A stretch of 64,000 bases of DNA from an uncultured Lachnospiraceae bacterium (GCA_900544445.1 UQVK01000008.1:10697-74696), one strand, 5' to 3'; positions 42,222-51,240 are shown, counted from the first letter of the stretch. Notes: generated by a model from the sequence alone, not told the origin. Made by a program: numbers and translations.

Positions 42222-43601
42222 TTGGCTGGAAAAAATGGAAAAATCAGACAGTACAGAAAGCCGCTGAATATCAATCTGGGAATTATTATTTTCAGCGTAA
42301 TTTTCATTTACATCATCATTTGTGTTTTCCTTTATTTTACACAGAAGCAGATACAGCCTTATGAGGTAAGGACAGGATCCCTTTCCGTGGACAGTGTCTA
42401 CCGGGGAATTGCTCTCCGGGAGGAGACCGTGGCCACGAGTACAGACTCCGGCTATATCAACTATTATGCCAGAGAAGGAGAGCGCGTCGGTTCCGGAAAG
42501 CTCGTATGCAGCGTGGATGAGAGCGGAGAACTGAAGGAGATGTTTGAAGCGGGAGAAGCGGAGGACGGGCAGCTGTCCACCGATGATCTGGAGGAGATCA
42601 AGAGCGAAGTGACCGGTTTTATGGGAAGCTTTGACCGGAAACAGTTTGGAACGACCTATGATTTCAAATATACACTGGAAGGAACGGCTCTGAAAATTTC
42701 CAATGAAAGCATTCTTGCGGATCTGGAAAGTCTGGGCAGCTCTTCCTTTGTGACTCTCTGCAACGCTCCGGAATCGGGTATCGTGGTCTACTCCACAGAC
42801 GGTTATGAGACGCTGACGGCGGATCAGATCACACAGGAGATGTTTGACGAGGCCGGTTATCAGAAGAATCAGCTGATCAACAATGATCTGGTTTCCTCCG
42901 GAGATCCCATCTACAAGGTCATCACGAACGAAAACTGGTCCATTGTGATTCAGACAGATGAAGAACTGGCCCAGTTTCTTCTTGAGGAAGAATATGTTCA
43001 GGTCCGCTTCCTGAAAAACCGGAACGTTTCCTGGGCGGAGGTGAGCGTGCTCGATAACGGTGATGGAAACACTTACGTGAAGCTGGATTTTAACAACTCC
43101 ATGATCGCTTTCTGCACGGAGCGTTTTATTGACATTGAGCTGATTACAGAGGATGAAGAGGGGCTTAAGGTCCCGAATTCCGCCATAGCGGAAAGAGAAT
43201 TTTTCCTTGTCCCGAAAGAATATGTGACGAAGGGCACAAATGGAACTGATGGCGTTCTTCTGGAGACTTATACGGAAGAGGGAGAAGCAACTACGGAATT
43301 CATCGCGACCACCATTTATCAGGAAACGGAGGAAGACTACTACATAGACAACTCTGTTCTGACAGTCGGAGATGACATTGTGAAACCGGATTCCACGGAT
43401 ACCTATACCATATCCAGAAGCGCTGTGCTGACAGGCGTTTATAATATCAACAAGGGCTACGCCGATTTTAAGGAGATTCAGATCCTGGCGCAGAACGATG
43501 AATATGCCATCGTCAAGTCAAACACCACCTATGGTCTGAGCGCGTATGACCGTATTGTTCTGGATGCAGAGACGGTGAATGACGATGAGCTGATCTATTA
43601 A
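42222..43601 (+). CDS. HlyD-like membrane-anchored adaptor protein, role unknown
   Basis: A 459-residue protein with one membrane segment near the N-terminus (about residues 20-43: IIIFSVIFIYIIICVFLYF) and a large extracytoplasmic region. The early ETVATSTDSGYINYYAREGERVGSG (given in part) resembles the barrel-sandwich of HlyD/RND adaptors, and late segments (VPNSAIAEREFFLVP, then DRIVLDAET) resemble their membrane-proximal beta domain. The start is TTG 42222, eight bases after GGAGGAG. No transporter is adjacent; its neighbours are yggS and sepF, so a division or envelope role is possible. Confidence 0.72.
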   Translation: MAGKNGKIRQYRKPLNINLGIIIFSVIFIYIIICVFLYFTQKQIQPYEVRTGSLSVDSVYRGIALREETVATSTDSGYINYYAREGERVGSGKLVCSVDESGELKEMFEAGEAEDGQLSTDDLEEIKSEVTGFMGSFDRKQFGTTYDFKYTLEGTALKISNESILADLESLGSSSFVTLCNAPESGIVVYSTDGYETLTADQITQEMFDEAGYQKNQLINNDLVSSGDPIYKVITNENWSIVIQTDEELAQFLLEEEYVQVRFLKNRNVSWAEVSVLDNGDGNTYVKLDFNNSMIAFCTERFIDIELITEDEEGLKVPNSAIAEREFFLVPKEYVTKGTNGTDGVLLETYTEEGEATTEFIATTIYQETEEDYYIDNSVLTVGDDIVKPDSTDTYTISRSAVLTGVYNINKGYADFKEIQILAQNDEYAIVKSNTTYGLSAYDRIVLDAETVNDDELIY

Positions 43602-43621
43602 GTTCCGGGAGGCAAAATGGA

Positions 43622-44314
43622 ATGATCAGAGAAAATTTGAATACAGTACAGGAAAATATCAGACATGCATGCAAACGGGCGGGACGTCCTCCGGAGGATG
43701 TGACGCTGATCGCGGTGAGCAAGACGAAGCCTGTGGAAATGATCATGGAAGCATATGAGGCGGGAATCCGGGATTTCGGAGAAAATAAGGTACAGGAACT
43801 GATGGACAAAATTCCGCAGCTCCCTTCCGATATCCGGTGGCATATGATCGGACATCTGCAGCGAAACAAGGTGAAGTACCTGGTCGGAAAGGCTGCAATG
43901 ATACACAGCGTGGATTCTCTCCGGCTTGCGGAAGAAATCAGCAGGGAGGCAGTCAGGCAGAAGACGGTAGTAAAAATTCTGATCGAAGTAAATGTGGCGG
44001 GAGAGGAGAGCAAGTTCGGGGTAAGCCCCGCTGAGACAGAGGCCCTTGTCAGAGCAGCATCCGTTCTTCCCGGAATTGAGGTCTGCGGCCTCATGACAAT
44101 TGCTCCTCTGGCAGATAATCCCGAAGATAACAGAATTTTTTTTAGAACATTGAAGAAGTTATCTGTTGACATGGAGAGGAAAAACATTGATAATGTACAT
44201 ATGGTTTGCCTGTCCATGGGAATGACGGGCGATTATGAAACAGCCTGTGAGGAAGGCGCAACGTTTGTCAGGGTCGGCACGGGAATATTCGGTGAACGCT
44301 CCTGGCAGATCTAG
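43622..44314 (+). CDS. YggS-family PLP homeostasis protein
   Basis: A 230-residue PLP-binding single-domain protein of the alanine-racemase fold (YggS/YlmE). The PLP lysine is in LIAVSKTKPVEMI, the His stretch is WHMIGHLQRNKVKYL, and LSMGMTGDYETACEEGATFVRVG closes the phosphate site. It regulates free PLP and amino-acid pools. In Bacillus, ylmE lies next to sepF (ylmF) as here. GGGAGG precedes the ATG. Confidence 0.95.
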   Translation: MIRENLNTVQENIRHACKRAGRPPEDVTLIAVSKTKPVEMIMEAYEAGIRDFGENKVQELMDKIPQLPSDIRWHMIGHLQRNKVKYLVGKAAMIHSVDSLRLAEEISREAVRQKTVVKILIEVNVAGEESKFGVSPAETEALVRAASVLPGIEVCGLMTIAPLADNPEDNRIFFRTLKKLSVDMERKNIDNVHMVCLSMGMTGDYETACEEGATFVRVGTGIFGERSWQI

Positions 44315-44354
44315 CTTCTGAATCTGTCAGGTTGAAATAAGGAGATTGAGCAGT

Positions 44355-44867
44355 ATGAGTGTTATGGACAGGCTACTGAGCTATATGAAACTGAACGGCG
44401 ATGAAGATTATGATGATGAGTACGACGATGATGAATATGATGATTACGAAGAGCCTGAAACAAAAGTTTCCAAGCTGACGTCCAGAAAAACAAAATCTGC
44501 GCCTGTAGAAGAGGAAGAGGAACGTCCCCGGAAGGCATCTCCCAAGATTACGCCGATCAAGCAGGCCCGCAGATCTTCCGGAGCGGGTATGGAGGTCTGT
44601 GTGATTAAGCCAACCAGTATTGAGGACGGAAGGGAGATTACGGAAACCCTTCTGGCAAACAGAACGGTTGTTCTGAATCTGGAAGGGCTTGATGTGGACA
44701 TTGCTCAGAGGATTATTGATTTCACATCCGGTTCCTGTTTCGCAATCAGTGGAAATCTTCAGAAGATTTCTCAGTACATATTTATTATTACGCCGGCCAG
44801 CGTGGATATTTCCGGAGATTTTCAGGATATCTTCAATGGCTCCGTTGATGTACCAGGAATTCGGTAA
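44355..44867 (+). CDS. sepF: Cell-division protein SepF
   Basis: A 170-residue FtsZ-binding protein. A short amphipathic N-terminus (MSVMDRLLSYMKL) for membrane binding is followed by an Asp/Tyr-rich acidic linker (about residues 17-45) and the SepF core (MEVCVIKPTSIEDG, then VVLNLEGLDVDIAQRIIDF and GSCFAISG). AAGGAG is ten bases before ATG 44355. A TTG at 44346 is too close to the Shine-Dalgarno. SepF anchors FtsZ rings together with FtsA. Confidence 0.94.
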   Translation: MSVMDRLLSYMKLNGDEDYDDEYDDDEYDDYEEPETKVSKLTSRKTKSAPVEEEEERPRKASPKITPIKQARRSSGAGMEVCVIKPTSIEDGREITETLLANRTVVLNLEGLDVDIAQRIIDFTSGSCFAISGNLQKISQYIFIITPASVDISGDFQDIFNGSVDVPGIR

Positions 44868-44897
44868 GACAGGAAACGCCGGTGTTATCTGCAGAAG

Positions 44898-44924
44898 AAA
44901 GCGAATCCATTCAGATTCGCTTTT
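44898..44924 (+). terminator. Terminator after sepF
   Basis: AAAGCGAATC pairs with GATTCGCTTTT around a CATTCA loop, followed by ATTAT. The T-run is short, so some read-through into aroB is possible. Confidence 0.65.
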
Positions 44925-44945
44925 ATTATGATGGAAGGGATTATT

Positions 44946-46055
44946 ATGGAAAAAAGAATGACGGTTTCCCGAGACGGGAAACCCTGTTATGATATTGTTT
45001 TTGAAAAGGATTTTTCCGCTCTCGCCGGAGAAATAAAAGCCCTTGGATATGGGGAAAGAAAGCTGTGCATCGTCACGGATTCCCATGTGGAACCGCTGTA
45101 TGCCGCCAGGGTGCGGGACGCGCTTGAGGCGGAAAATATCCGGACGGAGCTGTATGTCTTTCCCGCAGGAGAAGAAAACAAGAATCTGGATACGGTTCGT
45201 TCGTTATACACGTTTCTCATCGAACGCCGTTTTGCAAGGAAGGACTGTCTGATCGCGCTGGGAGGCGGTGTGGTTGGAGATCTGACCGGTTTTACAGCGG
45301 CAACCTATCTTCGGGGAATTGATTTCATCCAGATTCCGACGACCCTTCTGGCCCAGGTGGACAGCAGCATTGGTGGAAAGACGGGAGTGGATTTTGACGG
45401 TTATAAAAATATGGTGGGCGCCTTCCACATGCCCGCCCTAGTGTATATGAACCTCAGTACGCTGACCACCCTGGAAGCAAGGCAGTTTTACAGCGGATTC
45501 GCTGAGGCCATGAAATCTGCCCTGATCGCGGATGCCAGATATTATGAGTGGATGATTGCGAACATGTATGAGATCTGCGACAGAGAACCTGAGGTGATGG
45601 CGGAACTGGTGCGCAGAAGCTGTGAAATCAAGCGGAAAATCGTGGAAAATGATCCGGAGGAAAAGGGAGAACGCGCCCTTCTGAATCTGGGACATACCAT
45701 TGGCCATGCGATTGAAAAGGCGAAGGGATTTTCTCTCACACATGGGGAATGCGTTGCGCTGGGCTGCGTGGCAGCCGCGTTCATTTCCTGGAAAAAGGAA
45801 ATGCTTCCCATGGAAGAATACTATGAAATCCGGGATATGTTTGTCCCCTTTAACCTTCCCATCTCTGTGGATGAGCTGGAGCCTGAGCGGATTCTTGATC
45901 TGACCAGATCGGATAAAAAGATGGACAATGGACAGATACGTTTTATTCTTTTGAATAAGATCGGAAAGGCTGTGATCGACATGTCCGTTACGGACGAGCA
46001 GATCCTGGCGGCAATTGACGAAATCAACTTTACGGAAGAGGATGCACATGAATAA
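44946..46055 (+). CDS. aroB: 3-dehydroquinate synthase AroB
   Basis: A 369-residue NAD- and metal-dependent enzyme, second in the shikimate pathway. GGGVVGDLTGFTAATYLRG, the long PTTLLAQVDSSIGGKTGV block and NLGHTIGHAIE (metal-binding His) are diagnostic. AAGGG lies before ATG 44946; the ATG at 44928 has no Shine-Dalgarno. The end overlaps lspA by eight bases. Its place inside a sepF-lspA-rluD cluster is unusual compared with Bacillus. Confidence 0.96.
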   Translation: MEKRMTVSRDGKPCYDIVFEKDFSALAGEIKALGYGERKLCIVTDSHVEPLYAARVRDALEAENIRTELYVFPAGEENKNLDTVRSLYTFLIERRFARKDCLIALGGGVVGDLTGFTAATYLRGIDFIQIPTTLLAQVDSSIGGKTGVDFDGYKNMVGAFHMPALVYMNLSTLTTLEARQFYSGFAEAMKSALIADARYYEWMIANMYEICDREPEVMAELVRRSCEIKRKIVENDPEEKGERALLNLGHTIGHAIEKAKGFSLTHGECVALGCVAAAFISWKKEMLPMEEYYEIRDMFVPFNLPISVDELEPERILDLTRSDKKMDNGQIRFILLNKIGKAVIDMSVTDEQILAAIDEINFTEEDAHE

Positions 46056-46581
46056 TCGAAAATGGGGAATCGATATTCTCATCATTTTTGCAGGCGTGAT
46101 TCTGGATCAGGTGACCAAATATTTTGCAGTACTGTATCTGAAGGGGCAGGAGGCGATCTTGCTGATTCCCGGCGTTCTGGAACTGAGATATCTGGAAAAC
46201 AGAGGGGCTGCTTTCGGCATTCTGCAGGGAGGAAAGATCGTCTTTCTGATCATTACACCCATTGTCCTGCTTGTGGCAGCCTACGTCCTGTTTCGCATGC
46301 CGGATGGGGGAAAATATCGTGTTCTCCATATCCTGCTGGACTGTATCATCATAGGCGCAGTCGGAAACATGATCGACAGGATCCGTCTGGATTATGTGGT
46401 GGACTTTATTTATATCAGTCTGATTGATTTTCCGATTTTCAACGTGGCGGACATGTTTGTTTCCATTGCGACTGTTGTGGGTGCCGTGCTTCTGCTGTTC
46501 GGACCCGGCTATAAAGATGAGGATTTCAGTTTCCTTTCTCTGAAAAAGAAGGATTCTGAAGAGGAGGAAAAGAATGGCTGA
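46048..46581 (+). CDS. lspA: Lipoprotein signal peptidase LspA
   Basis: A 177-residue aspartic membrane protease with four membrane segments that cleaves lipoprotein signal peptides after lipidation. The active-site motifs are GNMIDRI and FNVADMF, each with its catalytic Asp; NRGAAFGIL is also conserved. The Lys/Glu-rich C-terminus is cytoplasmic. GGAAGAGG precedes ATG 46048 with six bases spacing. It processes proteins such as the carboxypeptidase lipoprotein 5 kb upstream. Confidence 0.95.
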   Translation: MNNRKWGIDILIIFAGVILDQVTKYFAVLYLKGQEAILLIPGVLELRYLENRGAAFGILQGGKIVFLIITPIVLLVAAYVLFRMPDGGKYRVLHILLDCIIIGAVGNMIDRIRLDYVVDFIYISLIDFPIFNVADMFVSIATVVGAVLLLFGPGYKDEDFSFLSLKKKDSEEEEKNG

Positions 46582-47527
46582 CGGCCGCTATCTTTTTCAG
46601 GTGACAGCGGAATATGAGGAAGAGAGGATCGATAAGTATATTTCTCTGCTTATCGATTCTTTGTCGCGCTCCTTTATCCAGAAGCTGCTTCGTGACGGGC
46701 AGGTTCTGGTGAATGGAAAGCCCGTAAAGCAGAATTACAGGTTAAACGAAGGCGATGAGGTCAGTTTTTTCCTTCCTGAAGCGGTGGAGCCGGATATTCT
46801 GCCGGAAAATATTCCGCTCGATATTCTCTATGAGGATGAGGATGTTCTTGTGGTGAACAAGCCGAAGGGGATGGTGGTGCATCCTGCGGCCGGCCATTAC
46901 AGCCATACGCTGGTCAATGCGCTTATGTATCACTGCCGGGACAGCCTTTCCGGAATCAACGGTGTCATGAGGCCGGGAATTGTGCACCGGATCGACCGTG
47001 ATACTACGGGAAGCCTTCTTGTCTGCAAGAATGACGCAGCCCATCTGTCCATTGCGGCACAGCTGAAGGAGCACAGCATCGTCCGCAGATACCGGGCGGT
47101 TGTGTACGGCGTCATAGAACAGGAGGAAGGCGTGGTTAATCTTCCGGTGGGAAGAGACCCGTCTGACCGGAAACGGATGGCGGCCGGCGTCAGAAACGGC
47201 AAGGAGGCTGTGACGCACTATCGGGTGCTGCAGCGTTTTCATGGATATGGACATATCCATGGATATACCTACATCGAATGCCGCCTGGAGACGGGAAGAA
47301 CCCATCAGATCCGGGTACACATGGAAGCGATCGGCCATCCGCTTCTCGGGGACGAGGTATACAGGCGTAACTTGCCCGGCAGCGGAAAGCCGCCCTGCCA
47401 GCTTCAGGGACAGTGTCTGCACGCCATGATTCTGGGGTTCCATCACCCCAGAACCGGAGAATATATTGAAACAACAGCTCCGCTTCCGGACTATTTTTCC
47501 CGTCTGCTTCATATTTTGGGCGGATGA
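46574..47527 (+). CDS. RluD-family pseudouridine synthase
   Basis: A 317-residue enzyme with an S4 RNA-binding domain (RIDKYISLLIDSLSRSFIQK, up to VLVNGKPVKQNYRL) and a catalytic domain containing HRIDRDTTG, where the usual HRLD Leu is Ile, and the essential Asp is present. GRTHQIRVHMEAIGHPLLGD is also diagnostic. It converts uridines in 23S rRNA (RluD positions are likely). It overlaps lspA by eight bases; the lspA-rluD order is conserved in Firmicutes. Confidence 0.92.
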   Translation: MADGRYLFQVTAEYEEERIDKYISLLIDSLSRSFIQKLLRDGQVLVNGKPVKQNYRLNEGDEVSFFLPEAVEPDILPENIPLDILYEDEDVLVVNKPKGMVVHPAAGHYSHTLVNALMYHCRDSLSGINGVMRPGIVHRIDRDTTGSLLVCKNDAAHLSIAAQLKEHSIVRRYRAVVYGVIEQEEGVVNLPVGRDPSDRKRMAAGVRNGKEAVTHYRVLQRFHGYGHIHGYTYIECRLETGRTHQIRVHMEAIGHPLLGDEVYRRNLPGSGKPPCQLQGQCLHAMILGFHHPRTGEYIETTAPLPDYFSRLLHILGG

Positions 47528-47593
47528 TGATAGATTTGCAGTTACTACTTAGTCAGACTATAACGATTTTCATAAAAAGATCCTGAAAATTCA

Positions 47594-47622
47594 TTGAATT
47601 TTTGGGACTTTTTCATTATAAT
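47594..47622 (+). promoter_or_regulatory. SigA-type promoter of the cytidylate-kinase-like gene
   Basis: TTGAAT (47594-47599) and perfect TATAAT (47617-47622) are spaced by exactly 17 bases, 44 bases before the start codon. Confidence 0.72.
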
Positions 47623-47666
47623 AGATTTATCTTCAAAAAAAGCGGTGAAGAAGGAGGTAAGTTTGT

Positions 47667-48293
47667 ATGAATACAGTGATTACGATCGGCCGGCAGTTCG
47701 GATCGGGGGGACATGAGATCGGGGAGAGGGTGGCCGATTATTTTGGCATCAAGTATCTGGATAAGGAGCTGCTGACCAGGGTCGCCAAGGAAAGCGGCTT
47801 CTGCGAGGAGATGATCAAGAACCATGATGAAAGACCGACCAACTCCTTCCTGTACAATCTGGTCATGGATACCTATTCCTTTGGTTATAACGCATCTTCC
47901 TTTGTGGATATGCCAATCAGCCATAAGGTATTTCTCGCACAGTTCGATACCATCAAGAAGGTTGCGGCAGAAGGTCCCTGTGTAATTGTAGGCCGCTGTG
48001 CAGATTATGCGCTTCATGATTTTAAGAACTGCATCCGTTTGTTTATCTATGCAGATGAGGAAGCCAAGGTAAAGAGAGTCATGGAGAGATACAGCCTGAC
48101 GGAAGAAAAGGCAAAGGACATGATGGCGAAGAAGGATAAGCAGCGTCAGAGCTACTATAATTATTATTCTTCAAAGAAATGGGGGCGGGCGGACAGTTAT
48201 GATTTCTGTCTGAACAGCTCTGTGCTTGGCGTTGACGGAACCGTTAAGCTGATTGTTCAGATCGTGGAAGATTTTGAGAACAAGAACAGGTGA
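47667..48293 (+). CDS. Cytidylate-kinase-like family protein
   Basis: A 208-residue P-loop kinase-like protein. The N-terminal ITIGRQFGSGGHEIGERVAD is a modified Walker A of the AAA_26/cytidylate-kinase-like family (GxxxSGG rather than GxxxxGK), followed by LGIKYLDKELL-type and a C-terminal RQSYYNYYSSKKWG block. The phosphate acceptor is not known; many Clostridia carry several copies. AAGGAGG precedes the ATG. Its end is next to the alkyltransferase-like gene. Confidence 0.88.
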   Translation: MNTVITIGRQFGSGGHEIGERVADYFGIKYLDKELLTRVAKESGFCEEMIKNHDERPTNSFLYNLVMDTYSFGYNASSFVDMPISHKVFLAQFDTIKKVAAEGPCVIVGRCADYALHDFKNCIRLFIYADEEAKVKRVMERYSLTEEKAKDMMAKKDKQRQSYYNYYSSKKWGRADSYDFCLNSSVLGVDGTVKLIVQIVEDFENKNR

Positions 48294-48295
48294 GG

Positions 48296-48649
48296 ATGGA
48301 TTTTTACAAAAGACTGGCGATTGCTGGAGAACGAATTCCATATGGGAAGGTGGCGACGTACGGACAGCTGGCGCTCCTGTGCGGAAAGCCCCGTAACAGC
48401 CGGCAGGTCGGGCGCGCTTTAAAGCAGGGACTTGCCGGCAGCGCCTTTCCCGCCTATCGGGTGGTGAATTTTCAGGGGGTTCTTTCAGGAGCCCCCGCCT
48501 TTGACACCCCGGATATGCAGAAAATGCTTCTGGAGGCCGAAGGCGTTGTTGTGAAGTGCAACCGGGTAGACCTGAAGACCTATGGCTGGAAGAACACCAT
48601 GGAGGATGCGCTTTCCCTTCAGAAAAGCTTTGAAGAAAAGGGAATATAG
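48296..48649 (+). CDS. Alkyltransferase-like protein (ATL, no active-site Cys)
   Basis: A 117-residue protein of the O6-alkylguanine transferase C-terminal domain family. The DNA-binding helix (GKVATYGQLALLCGKPRNSRQVGRAL) is present in parts, but the active-site PCHRV is PAYRVV here: the nucleophilic Cys is Ala. Such ATL proteins bind alkylated bases and hand them to nucleotide-excision repair. ATG 48296 is chosen; GTG 48290 is an alternative. It directly follows the preceding gene. Confidence 0.85.
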   Translation: MDFYKRLAIAGERIPYGKVATYGQLALLCGKPRNSRQVGRALKQGLAGSAFPAYRVVNFQGVLSGAPAFDTPDMQKMLLEAEGVVVKCNRVDLKTYGWKNTMEDALSLQKSFEEKGI

Positions 48650-48679
48650 ACGGATAAAGAGATAGGGGCAGTGGCATAC

Positions 48680-48713
48680 AACTATTCGCAAAACACAAGT
48701 TTAACGAATAGTT
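48680..48713. repeat. Inverted repeat between convergent genes
   Basis: AACTATTCG (48680-48688) pairs with CGAATAGTT (48705-48713), with a 16-base loop. It lies between the convergent ATL and dtd genes, without a T-run. Confidence 0.5.
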
Positions 48714-48784
48714 AGTGCTGAAATTCAGTAATTTGAACATTTTAGCACGTTTTATCATTGCTCCTTTTTCCATCCGATTTCCCT

Positions 48785-49234
48785 TCAGGATAACTCTTCT
48801 GAATCCAGAATAACCGTAAAAGGTCCGTCATTGACGAGCTGAACCTTCATATGCGCACCAAATACGCCCTGCTGTACAACCGGGCGTTCCTTTTTGCAGG
48901 AATCAATAATATATTCATACAGCGCTTTTGCATGCTCCGGATTCCCCGCTTTGACGAAGGACGGACGATTTCCTTTCCTGCAGTCCGCATACAGCGTAAA
49001 TTGAGAAATCAGCAAAAGCTCCCCATCCACGTCCTTCAGACTCAGATTGGTCTTTCCATTTTCATCGCTGAAGATCCGGAGATTCAGCATTTTGCGGACC
49101 AGCCGGTCCGCCTCGGCCTGCGTATCCGCATCGCACACCCCGATCAGGACCAGATAGCCCTGACGAATGCTTCCAACCAGCTGTTCGTCTACGGATACAG
49201 AGGCTTCGGTGACTCTTTGAATGATGAATTTCAT
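48785..49234 (-). CDS. dtd: D-aminoacyl-tRNA deacylase Dtd
   Basis: A 149-residue editing enzyme that hydrolyses D-aminoacyl- and glycyl-tRNA. SQFTLYADCRKGNRPSF and the C-terminal NDGPFTVILDS (with the cis Gly-Pro) are the key motifs. AGGAGG lies seven bases before ATG 49234; the open frame extends 18 codons upstream without similarity. A promoter and a small hairpin lie just upstream. Confidence 0.95.
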   Translation of the reverse strand: MKFIIQRVTEASVSVDEQLVGSIRQGYLVLIGVCDADTQAEADRLVRKMLNLRIFSDENGKTNLSLKDVDGELLLISQFTLYADCRKGNRPSFVKAGNPEHAKALYEYIIDSCKKERPVVQQGVFGAHMKVQLVNDGPFTVILDSEELS

Positions 49235-49249
49235 ATGTTCCTCCTGTCC

Positions 49250-49265
49250 GCCGCCATCAGGCGGC
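49250..49265 (-). repeat. Small GC hairpin in the dtd leader
   Basis: GCCGCC-ATCA-GGCGGC, perfect six-base stem, between the dtd promoter and its Shine-Dalgarno. Confidence 0.45.
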
Positions 49266-49272
49266 TTTGTTA

Positions 49273-49301
49273 ATTTTATCACAAGCATTCTTTCCTGTAA
49301 A
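49273..49301 (-). promoter_or_regulatory. SigA-type promoter of dtd
   Basis: On the minus strand TTTACA (49301-49296), 17-base spacer, and TAAAAT (49278-49273), 39 bases before the start codon. Confidence 0.55.
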
Positions 49302-49446
49302 CAGGAGGAGGACCGTCTGAAAATGAAACCTGTATTTTTTTCGTTCCGGGATGCATTTTCCTGAAAAAAATTGTATAATGGACAAGGTATTTTATCGACA
49401 GGATTGAGAAATTGGTCTTTTGACCCGGAAAGGATTTTTGCTTTTT

Positions 49447-50178
49447 ATGAGACTTCAGCAGGTATTGAGTTACGTTCGCAGGGCTGCGGACGATTATCAC
49501 ATGATACAGGAGGGCGACCGGATTGCGGTGGGGATTTCGGGAGGAAAGGATTCCCTGACGCTGCTTTATGCCCTTCATGGACTGCAGCGGTTCTATCCGC
49601 AGCATTTTGAACTTCATGCCGTGACGGTGGACCTGGGATTCCAGAATCTGGATCTGAGCCGAATTGAAAGCATCTGCCGCGACCAACTGCAGATTCCCTA
49701 TACCATCGTTAAGACGGATATTGCAGACGTTATTTTCGAGCAGAGGAAGGAGGCAAATCCCTGCTCTCTGTGCGCGAAAATGCGGAAGGGCGCGCTGAAT
49801 GATGCGATCAAAAAGGAAGGCTGCAATAAGGTTGCCTATGCCCATCATAAGGATGATGTGGTGGAGACCATGCTGATGTCACTGATTTTTGAAGGGAGAT
49901 TCCACACCTTCAGCCCCGTCACCTATCTGGACAGAACGGGGATCACGGTGATCCGCCCTCTTCTCTATATGAATGAGGCGGATGTGATCGGCTTCGTGAA
50001 CAAGAATCAGGTTCCTGTGGTAAAAAGCCCCTGTCCGGCGGACGGACATACCAAACGGGAATATGTGAAACAGCTTCTCAGACAGCTGAACCTGGAGAAT
50101 CCCGGCGTGAAGGAACGGATGTTTACTGCGATCACCACCGGAAACCTGCGGGGATGGCCTGTTGTGGGAAAAAATTGA
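49447..50178 (+). CDS. TtcA-like tRNA 2-thiolation enzyme
   Basis: A 243-residue PP-loop ATPase (GISGGKDSLTLLYAL near the N-terminus) with CSLCAKMRKG and a late CPAD, a Cys set typical of TtcA/TtuA-type enzymes that add sulfur to tRNA through an iron-sulfur cluster. Substrate (C32 or another position) cannot be determined. ATG 49447 fits the family start; the in-frame TTG codons at 49420 and 49438 are poorer. The tyrosine recombinase starts ten bases after the stop. Confidence 0.87.
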   Translation: MRLQQVLSYVRRAADDYHMIQEGDRIAVGISGGKDSLTLLYALHGLQRFYPQHFELHAVTVDLGFQNLDLSRIESICRDQLQIPYTIVKTDIADVIFEQRKEANPCSLCAKMRKGALNDAIKKEGCNKVAYAHHKDDVVETMLMSLIFEGRFHTFSPVTYLDRTGITVIRPLLYMNEADVIGFVNKNQVPVVKSPCPADGHTKREYVKQLLRQLNLENPGVKERMFTAITTGNLRGWPVVGKN

Positions 50179-50187
50179 GGAAGCGCT

Positions 50188-51240
50188 ATGGCGAAGGAAA
50201 TGAATTACCATGACGAACTGAATAAAAAGAACGTGCTGAAGCTGAGGGAAATTCTGGAGACGCTTCCCTCCTTCTGCAGGCAGTTTTTCAGAGGGATCGA
50301 GGATACCACGGCAACCAGGACACGCATTGCCTACGCCTATGATGTAAGGATCTTTTTTGAATTTATCCATAAGACCAACGGGGTATACCGGAATATTGAT
50401 ATTGTGGATTTTCCCCTTTCCATTCTTGATCAGATCGGGCGAGAGGATATTGAGGAATATATGGAGTATCTTTCCTACTATGTGAAGGACGGCGTGGAAT
50501 ATATGAATGACGAGCGGGGGAAGAAGCGGAAGCTGGCCTCTCTGCGCAGCTTTTATAACTATTTTTACAGAAATGAGCTGATTTCCACCAATCCTGCGGT
50601 TCTCGTTCCTCTTCCCAAGCTCCATGATAAGGAAATCGTCCGCATGGAACCTAATGAGGTGGCCATCCTGCTGGATGAGGTGGAGGATGGCAGCGGACTG
50701 ACCAAAAAGGAAATGAGCTATCACCAGAAAAACGGGACAAGGGATCTGGCGCTGCTCACTCTTCTGCTCGGAACGGGAATCCGTGTATCGGAATGTGTGG
50801 GGCTGGATCTGAATGACGTGGATTTTGACAACCAAAGACTGAAGGTCCGCCGTAAGGGAGGTTATGAAGATCTGGTCTATTTTGGAGAAGAGGTGGCGGA
50901 AGCTCTCCAGAATTATCTGGAAGAACGGAAGGCTGTCATTCCTCTTCCCGGTCATGAAGAGGCACTGTTTCTCTCCATGCAGAACAGAAGGCTGACCGTG
51001 CGCAGCGTGGAAAATCTGGTGAAGAAATACACCTCCCGTGTGACCACGGTAAAGAAAATTACGCCCCATAAGCTCCGCAGCACCTACGGAACCACCCTCT
51101 ATCAGGAAACCGGGGATATCTATCTGGTAGCTGATGTGCTGGGCCATAAGGATGTGAATACCACGAGAAAGCATTATGCGGCGATGAAGGATGAAAATAA
51201 GCGTAAAGCGGCAAAGACCGTCAGGCTCAGAGAAGAATAA
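50188..51240 (+). CDS. XerC/XerD-like tyrosine recombinase
   Basis: A 350-residue site-specific recombinase. The catalytic residues are visible: Arg in LGTGIRVSECVG, HKLR (HxxR), GHKDVNTT and the nucleophile in HYAAM. The N-terminal SAM-like DNA-binding domain spans residues 1 to about 160 and is longer than in XerC (about 300 total). No phage or integron features are near, so it may serve chromosome dimer resolution. Whether it is the XerC or XerD of this organism is not decidable here. Confidence 0.88.
   Translation: MAKEMNYHDELNKKNVLKLREILETLPSFCRQFFRGIEDTTATRTRIAYAYDVRIFFEFIHKTNGVYRNIDIVDFPLSILDQIGREDIEEYMEYLSYYVKDGVEYMNDERGKKRKLASLRSFYNYFYRNELISTNPAVLVPLPKLHDKEIVRMEPNEVAILLDEVEDGSGLTKKEMSYHQKNGTRDLALLTLLLGTGIRVSECVGLDLNDVDFDNQRLKVRRKGGYEDLVYFGEEVAEALQNYLEERKAVIPLPGHEEALFLSMQNRRLTVRSVENLVKKYTSRVTTVKKITPHKLRSTYGTTLYQETGDIYLVADVLGHKDVNTTRKHYAAMKDENKRKAAKTVRLREE

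Noticed and set aside
50188-51240. Tyrosine recombinase as sign of a mobile element
   Set aside because: No attachment repeats, phage genes or foreign base composition nearby; it looks like a housekeeping Xer-type gene.
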